DNA of 64,000 bases from Candidatus Muproteobacteria bacterium (GTDB lineage: Bacteria; Pseudomonadota; Gammaproteobacteria; Acidiferrobacterales; Sulfurifustaceae). The DNA lies in contig DAIDLH010000019.1 of the NCBI GenBank assembly GCA_027449605.1, positions 29,416 to 93,415 of the forward strand, given 5' to 3'. The notes under the pieces were generated by a model, which saw only the letters and a program-made list of their open reading frames with translations, was not told the DNA's origin and ran no database searches. Shown here in pieces: positions 40,261 through 49,813 of the stretch. The translations under genes were made by a program, and so were the position numbers. Each line of letters begins with the position of its first letter. Position 1 is the first letter of the stretch.

Positions 40261-40379
40261 GACAGTTCTCCTGTTCTGTTCTTATGTCCTGTTGCTTTCC
40301 GGTCATTCTGGTTCTTCGAACTACCGGTCCTTTATCCCTGGCCGGAGGGAATACATATAGTATAACCGCAGACCTGACT

Positions 40380-41318
40380 TCATAGACGCATGGTTTCGCG
40401 CAAATAGTCCCGACATTCTTTTTCCGGCAGCAATTCGCTGCTGTCGAGCACACGAATATCGGGGTAACTGCGCAGCCAGGTGATCTGGCGCTTGGCGAAT
40501 TGGCGTGTCGCGGCCACGGCTTTCTCGGTCATTTCACTATAGTTGACTTCTTTAATCAAGTATTGCCAAATCTGCCGATAACCGACGGCGCGCATGGACG
40601 GCATGGTCAAGCTGAGACCGTCCAAACGGGTCAATTGTTCCACTTCGTCGATAAATCCCTGTTTCAGCATGTCCGCGAAACGATCCGCGATGCGCCGATG
40701 CAGAACTTCCCGGTCCTGGGGCCAAACAGCGATTTTTACCGCCCGATAAGGAAATGAATGGCCGTGCTTCGCGGCGTTCAATGCGCTCGGCGTTTGCCCA
40801 GTCAGTTCATGTATTTCAAGCGCGCGCTGAATACGCTGGGCATCGTTCGGATGAATGCGCGCCGCGGATTCCGGATCGACTTCCTGCAAACGCGCGTGCA
40901 GGCGCGGCCAGCCAAGCGTCGCGGCCTCGTCCGACAATCGCGCGCGCACCCCGGGGTCGGCGGACGGCAGATCGGACAATCCGAAATCGAGCGCGCGAAA
41001 ATAAAACATCGTGCCGCCGACCAGCAGCGGAATTTTACCCGATCGGGTGACCGCCTCCATTTCGCGCCGGGCATCCGTACAAAATTCGGCCGCCGAATAA
41101 ATCTCGCGCGGGTCGCGGATGTCGATCAACCGGTGCGGCGCGCGCGCCAGTTCGTCGGCCGTGGGCTTGGCGGTGCCGATGTCCATGCCGCGATACACCT
41201 GCGAGGAATCGACACTGATGATTTCCACCGGCAGGGTTTCGTGCAGCGCCAGGGCGAGCGCGGTCTTGCCCGCCGCCGTCGGGCCCATGAGGAAAATAGC
41301 AGGCGGAAGATCGGACAT
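40380..41318 (-). CDS. miaA: tRNA dimethylallyltransferase MiaA
   Basis: This 312-residue enzyme isopentenylates A37 of UNN-reading tRNAs. It has P-loop MGPTAAGKTALALAL, the conserved DSSQVYRGMDIGTAKP, PHRLIDIRDPREIYSAAEF, LLVGGTMFYFRAL and the C-terminal MRAVGYRQIWQYL with RQFAKRQITWLR. It is the first gene of the hfq cluster here; mutL is not adjacent on the visible side. Confidence 0.97.
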   Translation of the reverse strand: MSDLPPAIFLMGPTAAGKTALALALHETLPVEIISVDSSQVYRGMDIGTAKPTADELARAPHRLIDIRDPREIYSAAEFCTDARREMEAVTRSGKIPLLVGGTMFYFRALDFGLSDLPSADPGVRARLSDEAATLGWPRLHARLQEVDPESAARIHPNDAQRIQRALEIHELTGQTPSALNAAKHGHSFPYRAVKIAVWPQDREVLHRRIADRFADMLKQGFIDEVEQLTRLDGLSLTMPSMRAVGYRQIWQYLIKEVNYSEMTEKAVAATRQFAKRQITWLRSYPDIRVLDSSELLPEKECRDYLRETMRL

Positions 41319-41339
41319 TAGGAACTGATCCGGATATTT

Positions 41340-41408
41340 GTAGGGTGGGCACCGCCCACCATAATAGGGCTTCGATTACTGCTCGATGGTGGGCAATGCC
41401 CACCCTAC
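41340..41408. repeat. GTAGGGTGGGC palindrome between miaA and lysS
   Basis: The arms gtagggtgggcaccgcccac and ggtgggcaatgcccaccct are inverted copies around an approximately 25-bp loop. Similar copies are at 22353, 30540 and 44211. This one stands alone, without the outer arms seen elsewhere, so it may be the primary mobile unit that other copies carry as cargo. Confidence 0.7.
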
Positions 41409-41432
41409 GTCAACTGTCAATTCTGTGAAAAT

Positions 41433-42923
41433 TTATTTTTCCGGCCGCATGTGCGGGAACAGCAGCACGTCGCGGATCGAAGGCGAATCGGTGAACAGCA
41501 TCACCAGACGGTCGATGCCGATGCCCTCGCCGGCGGTCGGCGGCATGCCGTGTTCGAGGGCGCGGACATAATCCTCGTCGAAGTGCATCGCCTCCTCGTC
41601 CCCCGTTTCCTTCTCCGCGACCTGCTTGCGGAAACGCTCGGCCTGGTCCTCGGCGTCGTTGAGCTCGGAGAAACCGTTCGCGATTTCGCGCCCGCCGACG
41701 AACAGTTCGAAGCGATCGGTGACGCCCGGGTCCTTGTCGTTGCGTCGCGCCAGCGGCGAGACCTCGGTCGGATAGGAGGTGATGAAGGTCGGATCTTTTA
41801 ACTTTGACTCGACTGTCTTTTCAAAAATTTCGAGTTGCAGCTTGCCGGCGCCGTACATGTCCTTGACCGGCACTTGCAAGCGCGCGGCGATCCGGCGCAA
41901 GGCGTCGAGGGAGTCGAGATCGGCCTCGCGGATGTCGGGATTGAAATGAAGCACCGCTTCCCGCAGAGTCAGGCGCCGGAAAGGCTTGCTGAAATCGTAT
42001 TGGTCGCCCTGATACATGATCGTCTCGGTGCCGAGCACGCTCCGCGCCAGGCCGCGCAGCATTTCCTCGGTGAGATTCATCAGGTCGTGATAATCGGCAT
42101 AGGCCTGATAAAACTCGAGCATGGTGAATTCGGGGTTGTGCCGCGTCGACAAGCCTTCGTTGCGGAAATTGCGGTTGATCTCGTAGACTTTCTCGAAGCC
42201 GCCGACGATCAGGCGCTTGAGATACAGCTCCGGCGCGACGCGCAGGAACAGGCTCATGTCGAGCGCGTGGTGATGGGTCACGAACGGCCGCGCCGCGGCG
42301 CCGCCCGGAATCACCTGCATCATCGGCGTCTCGACCTCGAGGAACCCGCGCTCGTCGAGGAACCGGCGGATCGCGCGGACGATGGCGGTGCGGGTGCGGA
42401 AGGTGTTGCGCGCCACCTCGCTCATAATAAGGTCGAGATAACGCTGGCGGTACTTGGTCTCGGTATCGGTCAGGCCGTGATATTTCTCGGGCAGCGGCCG
42501 CAGCGACTTCGCCAGCAAGCGCGCCTCGTCGACCTTGATCGACAGTTCCCCGGTCTTGGTCTTGAACAGCGTCCCTTCGGCGCCGACGATGTCGCCGATG
42601 TCCCACTTCTTGAAATCCTCGTAAGCCTTTTCGCCCACGGCGTCACGGGTCACGTAGACCTGGATACGCGCGGACATGTCCTGCAGGTGGGCGAAGCTGG
42701 CCTTGCCCATGACGCGCCGGGTCATCATCCGTCCCGCCACCTTCACCCGCACATTGCGGGTTTCGATCTCGGCCGGGTCTCTCCCGCCGTATTCGGCGTG
42801 CAGCTCCCCGGCGACCACGTTGCGGCGAAAGTCGTTGGGGAAAGGATTGCCCTGCTGGCGCAATTCCGCGAGCTTCTGGCGACGCAGGGCAATCTGTTCG
42901 TTCTCGTCGTTTTCTTCCGTCAT
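41433..42923 (-). CDS. lysS: Lysyl-tRNA synthetase (class II)
   Basis: This 496-residue enzyme has an N-terminal OB-fold anticodon domain ([23 protein letters not shown]). The class II motifs are [61 protein letters not shown] and [28 protein letters not shown]. It follows prfB in the usual prfB-lysS operon. Confidence 0.97.
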   Translation of the reverse strand: MTEENDENEQIALRRQKLAELRQQGNPFPNDFRRNVVAGELHAEYGGRDPAEIETRNVRVKVAGRMMTRRVMGKASFAHLQDMSARIQVYVTRDAVGEKAYEDFKKWDIGDIVGAEGTLFKTKTGELSIKVDEARLLAKSLRPLPEKYHGLTDTETKYRQRYLDLIMSEVARNTFRTRTAIVRAIRRFLDERGFLEVETPMMQVIPGGAAARPFVTHHHALDMSLFLRVAPELYLKRLIVGGFEKVYEINRNFRNEGLSTRHNPEFTMLEFYQAYADYHDLMNLTEEMLRGLARSVLGTETIMYQGDQYDFSKPFRRLTLREAVLHFNPDIREADLDSLDALRRIAARLQVPVKDMYGAGKLQLEIFEKTVESKLKDPTFITSYPTEVSPLARRNDKDPGVTDRFELFVGGREIANGFSELNDAEDQAERFRKQVAEKETGDEEAMHFDEDYVRALEHGMPPTAGEGIGIDRLVMLFTDSPSIRDVLLFPHMRPEK

Positions 42924-42969
42924 TTTATTTACATGTCAGATATTTGTATGACTTGCATCATGCATTGCA

Positions 42970-44077
42970 TCAGCTCTTGACCAGGCCGCTCTTGAGGCTC
43001 GCGTCGATGAATTTATCGAGGTCGCCGTCCAGCACCGCCTGCGGGTTGCCGGTTTCGACGCCGGTGCGAAGGTCCTTGATCCGCGACTGGTCCAGCACGT
43101 AGGACCGGATCTGGTGACCCCACTCGATGTCCGACTTGCTGTCCTCCAGCTTCTGTTTTTCCTTGTTGCGCGCCTGGAGTTCGCGCTCGAAAAGCCTGGA
43201 TTTCAGCATCGCCATGGCCGAAGCCCGGTTGCGATGCTGGGACCGATCAGACTGGCATTGAACCACAATCCCGGTCGGAATGTGCGTGATGCGTATCGCC
43301 GAATCGGTCCGGTTCACGTGCTGGCCGCCGGCGCCGCTGGCGCGATAGGTGTCGATGCGCAGATCTGCCGGATTGACCTCGATCTCGATATTCTCGTCCA
43401 CCTCGGGGTAGGCAAAAACCGAAGCAAATGAAGTGTGGCGGCGGTTCCCCGAGTCGAAGGGGGATTTTCTGACCAGCCGGTGCACGCCCGACTCGGTGCG
43501 CAGGTAACCGTAGGCGTAGGGGCCGGTGAATTTGACCGTGGCGCTCTTGATCCCCGCCACTTCGCCCTCGGATATCTCCAATATCTCGGTTTTGAAACCG
43601 TGCTTGTCGCCCCACATGAGATACATGCGCAGCAGCATGTTGGCCCAGTCCTGTGCCTCGGTGCCGCCGGAGCCAGACTGGATGTCCATGAACGCGTTAT
43701 TGGCGTCCATTTCGCCCGAGAACATGCGCTGGAATTCGAGTTCGCCCAGTTGCTTTTCCAGGTGACCGAGATCGCCGGACACCGACTTCACGACGTCGGC
43801 GTCATTTTCCTCGCGGGCCAATTCCAGCAGTTCGCGCGCCTCGGCCAACTCCGTGGCCAGCCGGGTCAGGGTGCCGACTTCGGTTTCCAGGCGCGCGCGT
43901 TCACGGCCCAGTTCCTGGGCCCGCTGGGGGTTGCTCCAGACGTCGGGTTGCTCGAGTTCGCGCTGAACTTCGGTCAGGCGATGCTGTTTGGAATCGAAGT
44001 CAAAGGTACCCCCGTAAGACCTGGGAACGATCCTGGAGGTCACGCAGTCGGTTGAACAGAGGATTCAGGTCTTCCAT
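42970..44077 (-). CDS. prfB: Peptide chain release factor 2 (with programmed +1 frameshift)
   Basis: RF2 reads UGA and UAA. The gene starts at 44077 with [20 protein letters not shown]. It reaches an in-frame TGA at 44002-44000 after 25 codons and continues in the +1 frame as [13 protein letters not shown], giving a product of about 368 residues. The [13 protein letters not shown] (GGQ) and KSPFDSG (SPF) motifs are intact. The interruption is normal autoregulation, not a pseudogene. Confidence 0.96.
43999..44012 (-). other. prfB programmed +1 frameshift site
   Basis: On the minus strand the site reads CGGGGGTACCTTTGAC. The slippery CTT-TGA-C is present, with an upstream purine-rich GGGGG acting as internal Shine-Dalgarno. 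The usual AGGGGGTATCTTTGAC has two differences here (C for the first A, and TAC for TAT), so the anti-SD pairing is slightly weaker. Confidence 0.88.
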
Positions 44078-44174
44078 TGCCGGGTCGCCGATGGCTGAAA
44101 ATTATAGAAACTTTAATTACAGGAATCAGGTTGTTACAAATTTTTATTAAGATACTGGTTGATGCACGAAATGT

Positions 44175-44300
44175 CTAGAACCTATCTCAAAAACGCTCCG
44201 GCAGATATTTGTAAGGTGGGCATCGCCCACCAACACGGCTTCGCTGGCTGTCCGACGGTGGGCAGTGCCCACCCTACGTCTATTTTGAGACAGGTTCTAG
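44175..44300. repeat. Inverted-repeat element (CTAGAACCTATCTCAAAA ends) with GTGGGC cargo
   Basis: The ends ctagaacctatctcaaaa (from 44175) and tattttgagacaggttctag (44281-44300) are imperfect inverted copies of about 18-20 bp. The interior is a gtaaggtgggc...gcccaccctac palindrome. The right end overlaps the stop codon (TAG) of the gene at 44297-44866. TA is present at both edges, which would fit a TA target duplication. Confidence 0.75.
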
Positions 44301-44866
44301 GAAACCTTCACGCCCAGCACTTCGCCGGTCACTTTCTTGATCGCTTTGACGAGCCCCGGCGACTCGACATCCACCATCTGCTCCAGCACCCACTTGTTGT
44401 CCGTGGCCTCCATGGCCCGGGAGACTTTCTCGCCCAGGTAACGCAACACGCTGTAACTCGGGTCGCGGCCGTTGAATTCGAGCTCCGAGTAGTCGGCGAA
44501 CCGGGCATTCAATGTGCTGACGAAGTCAGCCGCGTAGGCGCCGGGCCCGACGAATTCTTCCAGATTGACGGAAGTGATGCGCGCCAGGTGCTTGCCCAGG
44601 GCGTTGATGAAGCGGCCGCGCTCCTCTTCGCTCAGCTGACCGTACACGATCCGGTCGGCGCACTGGACCAGAAACGCGATGATCTCGGTGATCACGGCCG
44701 TGACCTGGCGATCGCCGCCCAGCGGATAGCCTTCCTTTTCCATATGACGCACGGCTTCCTGCGCGATGCGCCAGATGTTCGTGGCCACCACGCTGGCGCG
44801 ATCTTCCAGCGTCTTGGGGCCTTTCTTGCGAAATTTGGTTTTCAGCGGCAATGCCATGGCCGGCAT
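44297..44866 (-). CDS. Conserved-looking protein of unknown function
   Basis: This 189-residue soluble, mainly alpha-helical protein starts with MPAMALPLKTKFRKKGPKTLEDR. I do not recognise a family. Notable stretches are VVATNIWRIAQEAVRHMEKEGYPLGGDRQV and FVGPGAYAADFVSTLNARFADY. Coding bias is like that of its neighbours. Its TAG stop is formed by the end of an inverted-repeat element, so the natural C-terminus may once have been longer or different. A start three codons later is equally possible. Confidence 0.65.
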   Translation of the reverse strand: MPAMALPLKTKFRKKGPKTLEDRASVVATNIWRIAQEAVRHMEKEGYPLGGDRQVTAVITEIIAFLVQCADRIVYGQLSEEERGRFINALGKHLARITSVNLEEFVGPGAYAADFVSTLNARFADYSELEFNGRDPSYSVLRYLGEKVSRAMEATDNKWVLEQMVDVESPGLVKAIKKVTGEVLGVKVS

Positions 44867-44989
44867 TATAAGAGAGTTTTGGTTTCCTGCGGAGTCGCGA
44901 CGCGAGTACCCTTCGACGTTTCAGGGTATTTTTCGCTCCTGGCTCCGGTATCTGGCAGAATGCGGGCGCGCATTTAGATGGAGTCACCC

Positions 44990-45418
44990 ATGTCTGAACC
45001 CGATATGAATCTGTCGAGCGGGATTGCCGCTTTCGAAGCCAAGGAATTCGCCAAGGCGTTCAAATTTCTTTCACCGCTGGCGGAAACCGGCAACGACCAG
45101 GCGCAATACCGTCTCGCGGTGATGTACCAGAACGGCCTGGGACACGTGCGCAACGAAATGCTTGCTTATAAATGGATGCGCGCCGCCGCCGAACAGGGAA
45201 ACTCCCTGGCCCAGCACGGCCTGGGATTCATGTACATGCAGGGCGAATGCGCCCCGAAAAACGAAAAGCTGGCGGTGGAATGGTTCCGCCGCGCCGCCGA
45301 GCAGGGACTGGCCGGCTCACAGATGACGCTGGGGATGCTTTACGAGCAGGGAGTCGGCGTGGAAAAGAACGAAGCCGAAGCCCGGAAATGGTACGAGATG
45401 GCCCGGAAAAATTCGTGA
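44990..45418 (+). CDS. Sel1-like repeat protein
   Basis: This 142-residue protein has three Sel1/TPR-like repeats of the form AQYRLAVMYQNGLG, AQHGLGFMYMQGEC and SQMTLGMLYEQGVGVEKNEAEARKWYEMA. Such repeats mediate protein contacts. No signal peptide is visible. The ATG at 44990 has TGGAG 7 bp upstream and was chosen over the ATG at 44978. Specific function unknown. Confidence 0.85.
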   Translation: MSEPDMNLSSGIAAFEAKEFAKAFKFLSPLAETGNDQAQYRLAVMYQNGLGHVRNEMLAYKWMRAAAEQGNSLAQHGLGFMYMQGECAPKNEKLAVEWFRRAAEQGLAGSQMTLGMLYEQGVGVEKNEAEARKWYEMARKNS

Positions 45419-45422
45419 ACGC

Positions 45423-45447
45423 GCGGACCGCGCCGGACGCGGTCCGC
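45423..45447. terminator. GC hairpin between convergent genes
   Basis: GCGGACCGCG and CGCGGTCCGC form a perfect 10-bp stem immediately after the Sel1-repeat gene and just before the end of the convergent 65-residue gene. There is no T-tract, so a termination role is likely but not certain. Confidence 0.45.
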
Positions 45448-45461
45448 CATCGCGAAAAGAA

Positions 45462-45659
45462 TTACTTCTTGGCCCAGGAGACGAAACCGTCGGTCTTGCC
45501 CGCGTGGCCGTCGTCGTAACCGGCATTGTAAGCGTCGTTCAGGCGCTGCTCTTCACGCTTGGGATTGTGCAGAAAACCGCACGCCCATCCGTTGATGTAT
45601 TCCTTGTCAACACCCTTCTTTTCCATCGTGTTGATGGTTTCATAATACGCTTTGTTCAT
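45462..45659 (-). CDS. Small conserved-looking protein
   Basis: This 65-residue acidic/aromatic protein starts with MNKAYYETINTMEKKGVDKE and continues YINGWACGFLHNPKREEQRLNDAYNAGYDDG. It has one cysteine and no membrane segment. The gene has a good ribosome site (CAGGAGTGCGTTC). I believe similar short proteins exist in other sulfur-oxidising proteobacteria but cannot name a family. Confidence 0.65.
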   Translation of the reverse strand: MNKAYYETINTMEKKGVDKEYINGWACGFLHNPKREEQRLNDAYNAGYDDGHAGKTDGFVSWAKK

Positions 45660-45918
45660 GAACGCACTCCTGAATGAATTCTTGGCATTGGAACGGCGGT
45701 AAAACGGCGCCTATATTACCCATTGAAACCCGGTTTTCAAGAATAAAATCGCCGGATTATCTATTCCTTTATATATATTCACATGTTTATTCGGGATATT
45801 CGGCGGTGGCAATGCCTGTCCGGTTGAAACGCCGGCGATCGGAACCGGCGGAATTCCCGCTGGTCTCGGGACAGGCCCCGGACCTATACTTTCCCAATAT
45901 CCCGTGAAACAGCCCGCC

Positions 45919-46998
45919 ATGCTCAACCTAGGACAACTGGTCAACGCCGTGCAGAAAAACTGCCACATCTCCGACGCGCGGCACGCCGGTGACTTCACGC
46001 TCTGCATCTTCCTCCTCAAGATGCGCGAATTCTATCGCTGGGAGCACGACATCCCGTTCGCCAGTGAACTGCCGAAGAGCGAGGTCGGAACCTGGCTGCA
46101 GGAACGCGAAGGACTGTGGTCCGACCTGGAGTCGAGCGCTTTCGAGCCGCTCCCGCTCGAAACCGGCCACCTCGATCCGTTCGACGCGGAAACCGTCAAC
46201 CGCGAACTGATTCCCCATGGATACGTCTACAGCGGCGGCTACGGCCGCTTCAGCAAGCCGCATTTCTTCCTCGGCACGCTGCTCAAAAAGGAACAACGCA
46301 ACGGACATACGATTTACATCTCCTCCTGCGAATACGCGCGCGACCTGGAAGCGCCGCCGGCCATGCTGCAGGGGAAAACCATCTATGTCCGCCAGGAATC
46401 GGTGCGCCGGTTCGTGTGGGAGAAAATCGAGGAATGGCGCTGGAACCGCAAAAACGAGGCCATGGAACGGGCGCTGGCCTGCTACGCGTTCGAAATCGAC
46501 ATGAACTCGGCGCTCGAACGCATGACCGAAAACGAGACCGAAACGATGATCCTGCACGAACTGGGCGAAGGCCTGGTCGGAGAGAAGCTCGGGCCGGAAT
46601 GGCAGAAAATGCTCGCCACGTTCTCGCGCTCGAAGGCCGAAATCATGGTGCGCGCCGTGCGCGACATCCTGGCCGATTGTCTCTCCACCCTGCCGGGCCT
46701 GCTGTCATCGAAAAACGTCGCATCGCTGCATTTCTATTTCGCCAATTTCACCGGCATGCGCAAACATCTCTTTCCCGAAGCGATCGAAGCCTATCGCCGC
46801 TGGGTGGCAACCGACGATCTCCGGCCGCTGCAAGCGCTGGTCGAATCCGGACAGCGTCGCTGGGACGAAACCGCGCGTGCGATATTGGACCTGTACCGGG
46901 AACACGGCTATGCGGCCGCGATCGAAAAGCTGCTCGAACCGGCGACGGATTCGGAACCGCCGCTATGCGTGCCGCCGAAAGCCGCCTCGCAATCATGA
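45919..46998 (+). CDS. Sfum_1244-like conserved protein
   Basis: This protein of about 359 residues begins MLNLGQLVNAVQKNCHISDARHAGDFTLCIFLLKMREFYRWEHDIPF. I associate that N-terminus with the Sfum_1244 family of sulfur and sulfate-metabolising bacteria. The body is alpha-helical and charged, with an RFSKPHFFLGTL segment. A GTG five codons upstream is an alternative start. Its stop overlaps the next gene (ATGA), so the two proteins are probably made together. Biochemical role unknown. Confidence 0.78.
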   Translation: MLNLGQLVNAVQKNCHISDARHAGDFTLCIFLLKMREFYRWEHDIPFASELPKSEVGTWLQEREGLWSDLESSAFEPLPLETGHLDPFDAETVNRELIPHGYVYSGGYGRFSKPHFFLGTLLKKEQRNGHTIYISSCEYARDLEAPPAMLQGKTIYVRQESVRRFVWEKIEEWRWNRKNEAMERALACYAFEIDMNSALERMTENETETMILHELGEGLVGEKLGPEWQKMLATFSRSKAEIMVRAVRDILADCLSTLPGLLSSKNVASLHFYFANFTGMRKHLFPEAIEAYRRWVATDDLRPLQALVESGQRRWDETARAILDLYREHGYAAAIEKLLEPATDSEPPLCVPPKAASQS

Positions 46999-47582
46999 AA
47001 CTCAACGTCATCGTGGATGAGCGGGTTTACGCCGTGGACGTTCCGCCGCCGATGCTGCACGAGGCCGAGGATTTCTACCGCACCATGGATCGCGACATGG
47101 ACCGCGGCTGGCAGATGGGCCCCGAATTCATCGAGAATCCCGACCGGCTGCAGCGCTGCCAGATCGCGGCCAACAAATTGCTGGTGTCGCTCAGCGGCGC
47201 CAACGAAACCATGGTCACGCTCATGGCCGGTTACATTCTCAAGCGGTTGCCGGGCATCAGCGGCGTGCGCATCGACACCGGCGGCGAGATGCTGCACACC
47301 GAAATGCTTTATGAAAAACCGGACAGCCGCCCCGCCCCGTCGCCGCCCGCGGGTCCCACGTCGCCGGCGCGCAAGCTGGGCAAGCTCGAGGCCATGGAAC
47401 AGGCCGGCAAGGATGTCACCAAGGTGTACCAGGTCGGCAAAAGTTACCGCTTCGCGGTGCGCGACCTGCGCACCGGCGAGTGGCTCGAATCGGGACCCAG
47501 CGACACGGAACAGGAAGCGTACGAAAAAAGAATGCAGGCGTACAAGCGCCGTCTCGATGAACTGACCGGATCATCCACCTAG
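46995..47582 (+). CDS. Partner protein of the Sfum_1244-like gene, unknown function
   Basis: This 195-residue protein starts MKLNVIVDERVYAVDVPPPMLHEAEDFYRTMDRDMDRGWQMG. A proline-rich linker (PAPSPPAGPTSP) follows, with a short C-terminal basic helix region. It is translationally coupled to the gene upstream. Its TAG stop lies within the first bases of an inverted-repeat element at 47581, so the end of the protein may have been set by that insertion. Confidence 0.7.
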   Translation: MKLNVIVDERVYAVDVPPPMLHEAEDFYRTMDRDMDRGWQMGPEFIENPDRLQRCQIAANKLLVSLSGANETMVTLMAGYILKRLPGISGVRIDTGGEMLHTEMLYEKPDSRPAPSPPAGPTSPARKLGKLEAMEQAGKDVTKVYQVGKSYRFAVRDLRTGEWLESGPSDTEQEAYEKRMQAYKRRLDELTGSST

Positions 47583-47715
47583 GGAAGCTCTGATTAAGTC
47601 CGTTCGTGGTGAGCCTGTCGAACCATGAACGGACGAATCACCTGTTATTTACGGTCTTTCCCGTTCACCCTTCGACAAGCTCAGGGCGAACGGGAGACTT
47701 AATCAGAGCTTCCCT
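47581..47715. repeat. MITE-like element with perfect 20-bp terminal inverted repeats
   Basis: The ends agggaagctctgattaagtc (47581-47600) and gacttaatcagagcttccct (47696-47715) are perfect inverted copies, and adjacent bases extend the match to CTAG on both sides. The interior has its own inverted repeat (cgttcgtggtgagcctgtcg... and ccttcgacaagctcagggcg...). A related but decayed pair of ends bounds 56731-57018. There is no transposase gene, so this is a non-autonomous element. Confidence 0.85.
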
Positions 47716-47723
47716 AGTTACAC

Positions 47724-48887
47724 TCAAGGCATCGCCGCCCAGTAACGGTACATCGCCACCGTCAGATCCGTCTGCGTCAGCATGCCCACCAGCCGCCGCT
47801 CCTGGTCCACGATCGGGACGTGGTGGATATTGTGCTCGGAAAACAGCGGGATCAGCGACACGATGTGCATGTCTTCCGTGGCGGTGATCGCCGGCGACGC
47901 CATGATGTGGCCCACGACCTCGGGCTTGTCCGTCGTCATGTCCGGCGTGCGCCGTATGAAACTGCGCAACCGGTCGAAGAAGCGCGGATGCGCGCGGTGC
48001 GTGTCGGCGCGCTTGAGGAAATCGATAATCGTGACCACGCCGATGACGCGGCGCGCGCGGTCGATCACCGGCATGCCCTTGAGTTTGCGCCGGCGCATGG
48101 TCTCCCACACCGTTTCTATCTCGTCGCCATATTCGGCGGTGGCGACGTCCCGCACCATGATATCGCGGCAGTAAACCTCGCCCATCTGCCTGCGCATGTG
48201 CCGCAGGGAGGCGCGGGTATAGATCTGCTCGAGATCCTCTTCCGTGACGTCGATGTAGGAGTTCATTTCCTTCAAGGCTCCCTCGATGTCCTCCTTGTTC
48301 AGGGCCATGCGTCCGAAAGTCAACGCCGGCGGCGGAGACGGTTTTTCGCCGGTCGCCGCGGGCGACAGCATCGGATACCGGCGGCCGGGGAACATGTTGT
48401 TGATATAGAGCGCCAGCACGAACAGTATGACGACATTCAGTCCCACAGGGGACAGCAGCGCGCCGTAACCGAGCGCATGCATCTCCTGACCGCTGATCAC
48501 CATCGCCAGCGCCGTCGCTCCGCCGGGCGGATGCAGGCAGTTCAGCAGGTGCATGGCGAAGATGGCGAGCGCGACCGCCATCGCCGCGGACAGGTAAACG
48601 CCGGGAATGAACTGGTAGCAGACGATGCCGATCAGCGCGGAGACCAGATGCCCGCCGACGAAAGGCCAGGGCTGGGCCATGGGACTGTGCAAGGCCGCGA
48701 ACAACAGCACCGACGACGCGCCCATGGAGGCAATCATGATCGGCGCGGCGCTGCGTCCGAGGCTGGCGCACAGGATGCCGGTCAGAAGAATGCCGAAGAA
48801 CGCGGCCAGCGCGGAAACGACTTTTTCGGTCAGCCCGACCGGCGCGGACGGATGGGCCAGCGAGGCGACCAGTTTCTTGAGAAGCAT
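47724..48887 (-). CDS. HPP-family membrane protein with two CBS domains
   Basis: In this 387-residue protein the first half is an HPP transmembrane domain of about four helices, with LAFAALHSPMAQPW-like and FAMHLLNCLHPPGGATALAMVI containing the HPP signature. The second half holds two CBS domains (IMVRDVATAEYGDEIETVWETM... and IMASPAITATEDMHIVSLIPLF). HPP proteins have been linked to nitrite transport in cyanobacteria; CBS domains usually sense adenine nucleotides. Substrate here is unknown. Confidence 0.88.
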   Translation of the reverse strand: MLLKKLVASLAHPSAPVGLTEKVVSALAAFFGILLTGILCASLGRSAAPIMIASMGASSVLLFAALHSPMAQPWPFVGGHLVSALIGIVCYQFIPGVYLSAAMAVALAIFAMHLLNCLHPPGGATALAMVISGQEMHALGYGALLSPVGLNVVILFVLALYINNMFPGRRYPMLSPAATGEKPSPPPALTFGRMALNKEDIEGALKEMNSYIDVTEEDLEQIYTRASLRHMRRQMGEVYCRDIMVRDVATAEYGDEIETVWETMRRRKLKGMPVIDRARRVIGVVTIIDFLKRADTHRAHPRFFDRLRSFIRRTPDMTTDKPEVVGHIMASPAITATEDMHIVSLIPLFSEHNIHHVPIVDQERRLVGMLTQTDLTVAMYRYWAAMP

Positions 48888-48975
48888 GTGTCAGTCAGGC
48901 CGGTTTGACGCGCGCCAAGGGCGCATAAGATAATCAAAAACGTCCCCCATTGCACACCGCTCCTCCGGAATTCCC

Positions 48976-49548
48976 ATGCACGAGGTCAAACCGCTCTCCT
49001 TTATATACGAGATCAAAAATGCCCTGCCGGGTGAGCTGTGCCGCGACATGATCCGCCGCTTCGAGACCAATACCGACCAGCAATACGCCGGCCGCATCGG
49101 CCAGAATCAATCCGAAGAAAACAGCGTCAAGAAAACCACCGACCTGCGCATCAGCGGACGCGTTGACTGGAAAGACGTGGACAAGGCGCTGATGCAGTCG
49201 CTGGCCGGCGCCTTCAACGAATTCGGCCAGACGTTCCCGTTCTTTGCTGCCAACTCGTTCAAGGACATCGGCTACAACATGCAACGCTATCTGCCGGGCG
49301 AATATTATCACTGGCATGTCGATGGCGGCCCCGGACCCTTCAGTCAGCGCCAGCTGGTCGCGCTCTGGTATCTCAACGACGTCGCGGGCCCCGGCGGTGA
49401 AACCGAATTCCCGCTGCAAGAGGTGCTGGTGCGTCCTGAAGAAGGCAAGCTCGTTCTGTTCCCGCCCTTCTGGACCCATATCCATCGCGCCGTGACGCTG
49501 GAAAAAGGCGTGAAATACATCGCCACCACCTGGGTCTGCTTCGCCTAA
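48976..49548 (+). CDS. 2-oxoglutarate/Fe(II)-dependent oxygenase family protein
   Basis: This 190-residue protein has the jelly-roll core typical of prolyl-4-hydroxylase-like enzymes. The iron ligands are in YYHWHVDGG (HxD), and a distal His is in LFPPFWTHIHRAV. The substrate-binding region GGETEFPLQEVLVRPEEGKLVLF is between them. Substrate unknown. It is monocistronic and divergent from the HPP-CBS gene. Confidence 0.85.
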   Translation: MHEVKPLSFIYEIKNALPGELCRDMIRRFETNTDQQYAGRIGQNQSEENSVKKTTDLRISGRVDWKDVDKALMQSLAGAFNEFGQTFPFFAANSFKDIGYNMQRYLPGEYYHWHVDGGPGPFSQRQLVALWYLNDVAGPGGETEFPLQEVLVRPEEGKLVLFPPFWTHIHRAVTLEKGVKYIATTWVCFA

Positions 49549-49813
49549 TACCTTCTTTGCCCTCAACTTTTTTCCTCTGGCTTCCCCTGCCCAAAAACCT
49601 TTAAAATACGCCCTTATAAGCAGTTAATAATTTATTAATAAACACGAATTACCGTCGCTTCAACGACGGGCGGAGGAGATAGAGTCATGACGTATCCGGA
49701 GTTCGCCGCCGGAACCTCGGCGGCGATGTTCTTGGGCGTGCGCAACACGCGGCGTTCCCGCGGATCGGGATTTGCGCCGTCAACGTGCGTCGCGGCGCGA
49801 TTGTGTCACGGCC

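Noticed and set aside
42970..44077. prfB as a frameshifted pseudogene
   Set aside because: The in-frame TGA at CTT-TGA-C with an upstream GGGGG is the known autoregulatory frameshift of RF2; all functional motifs follow in the +1 frame.
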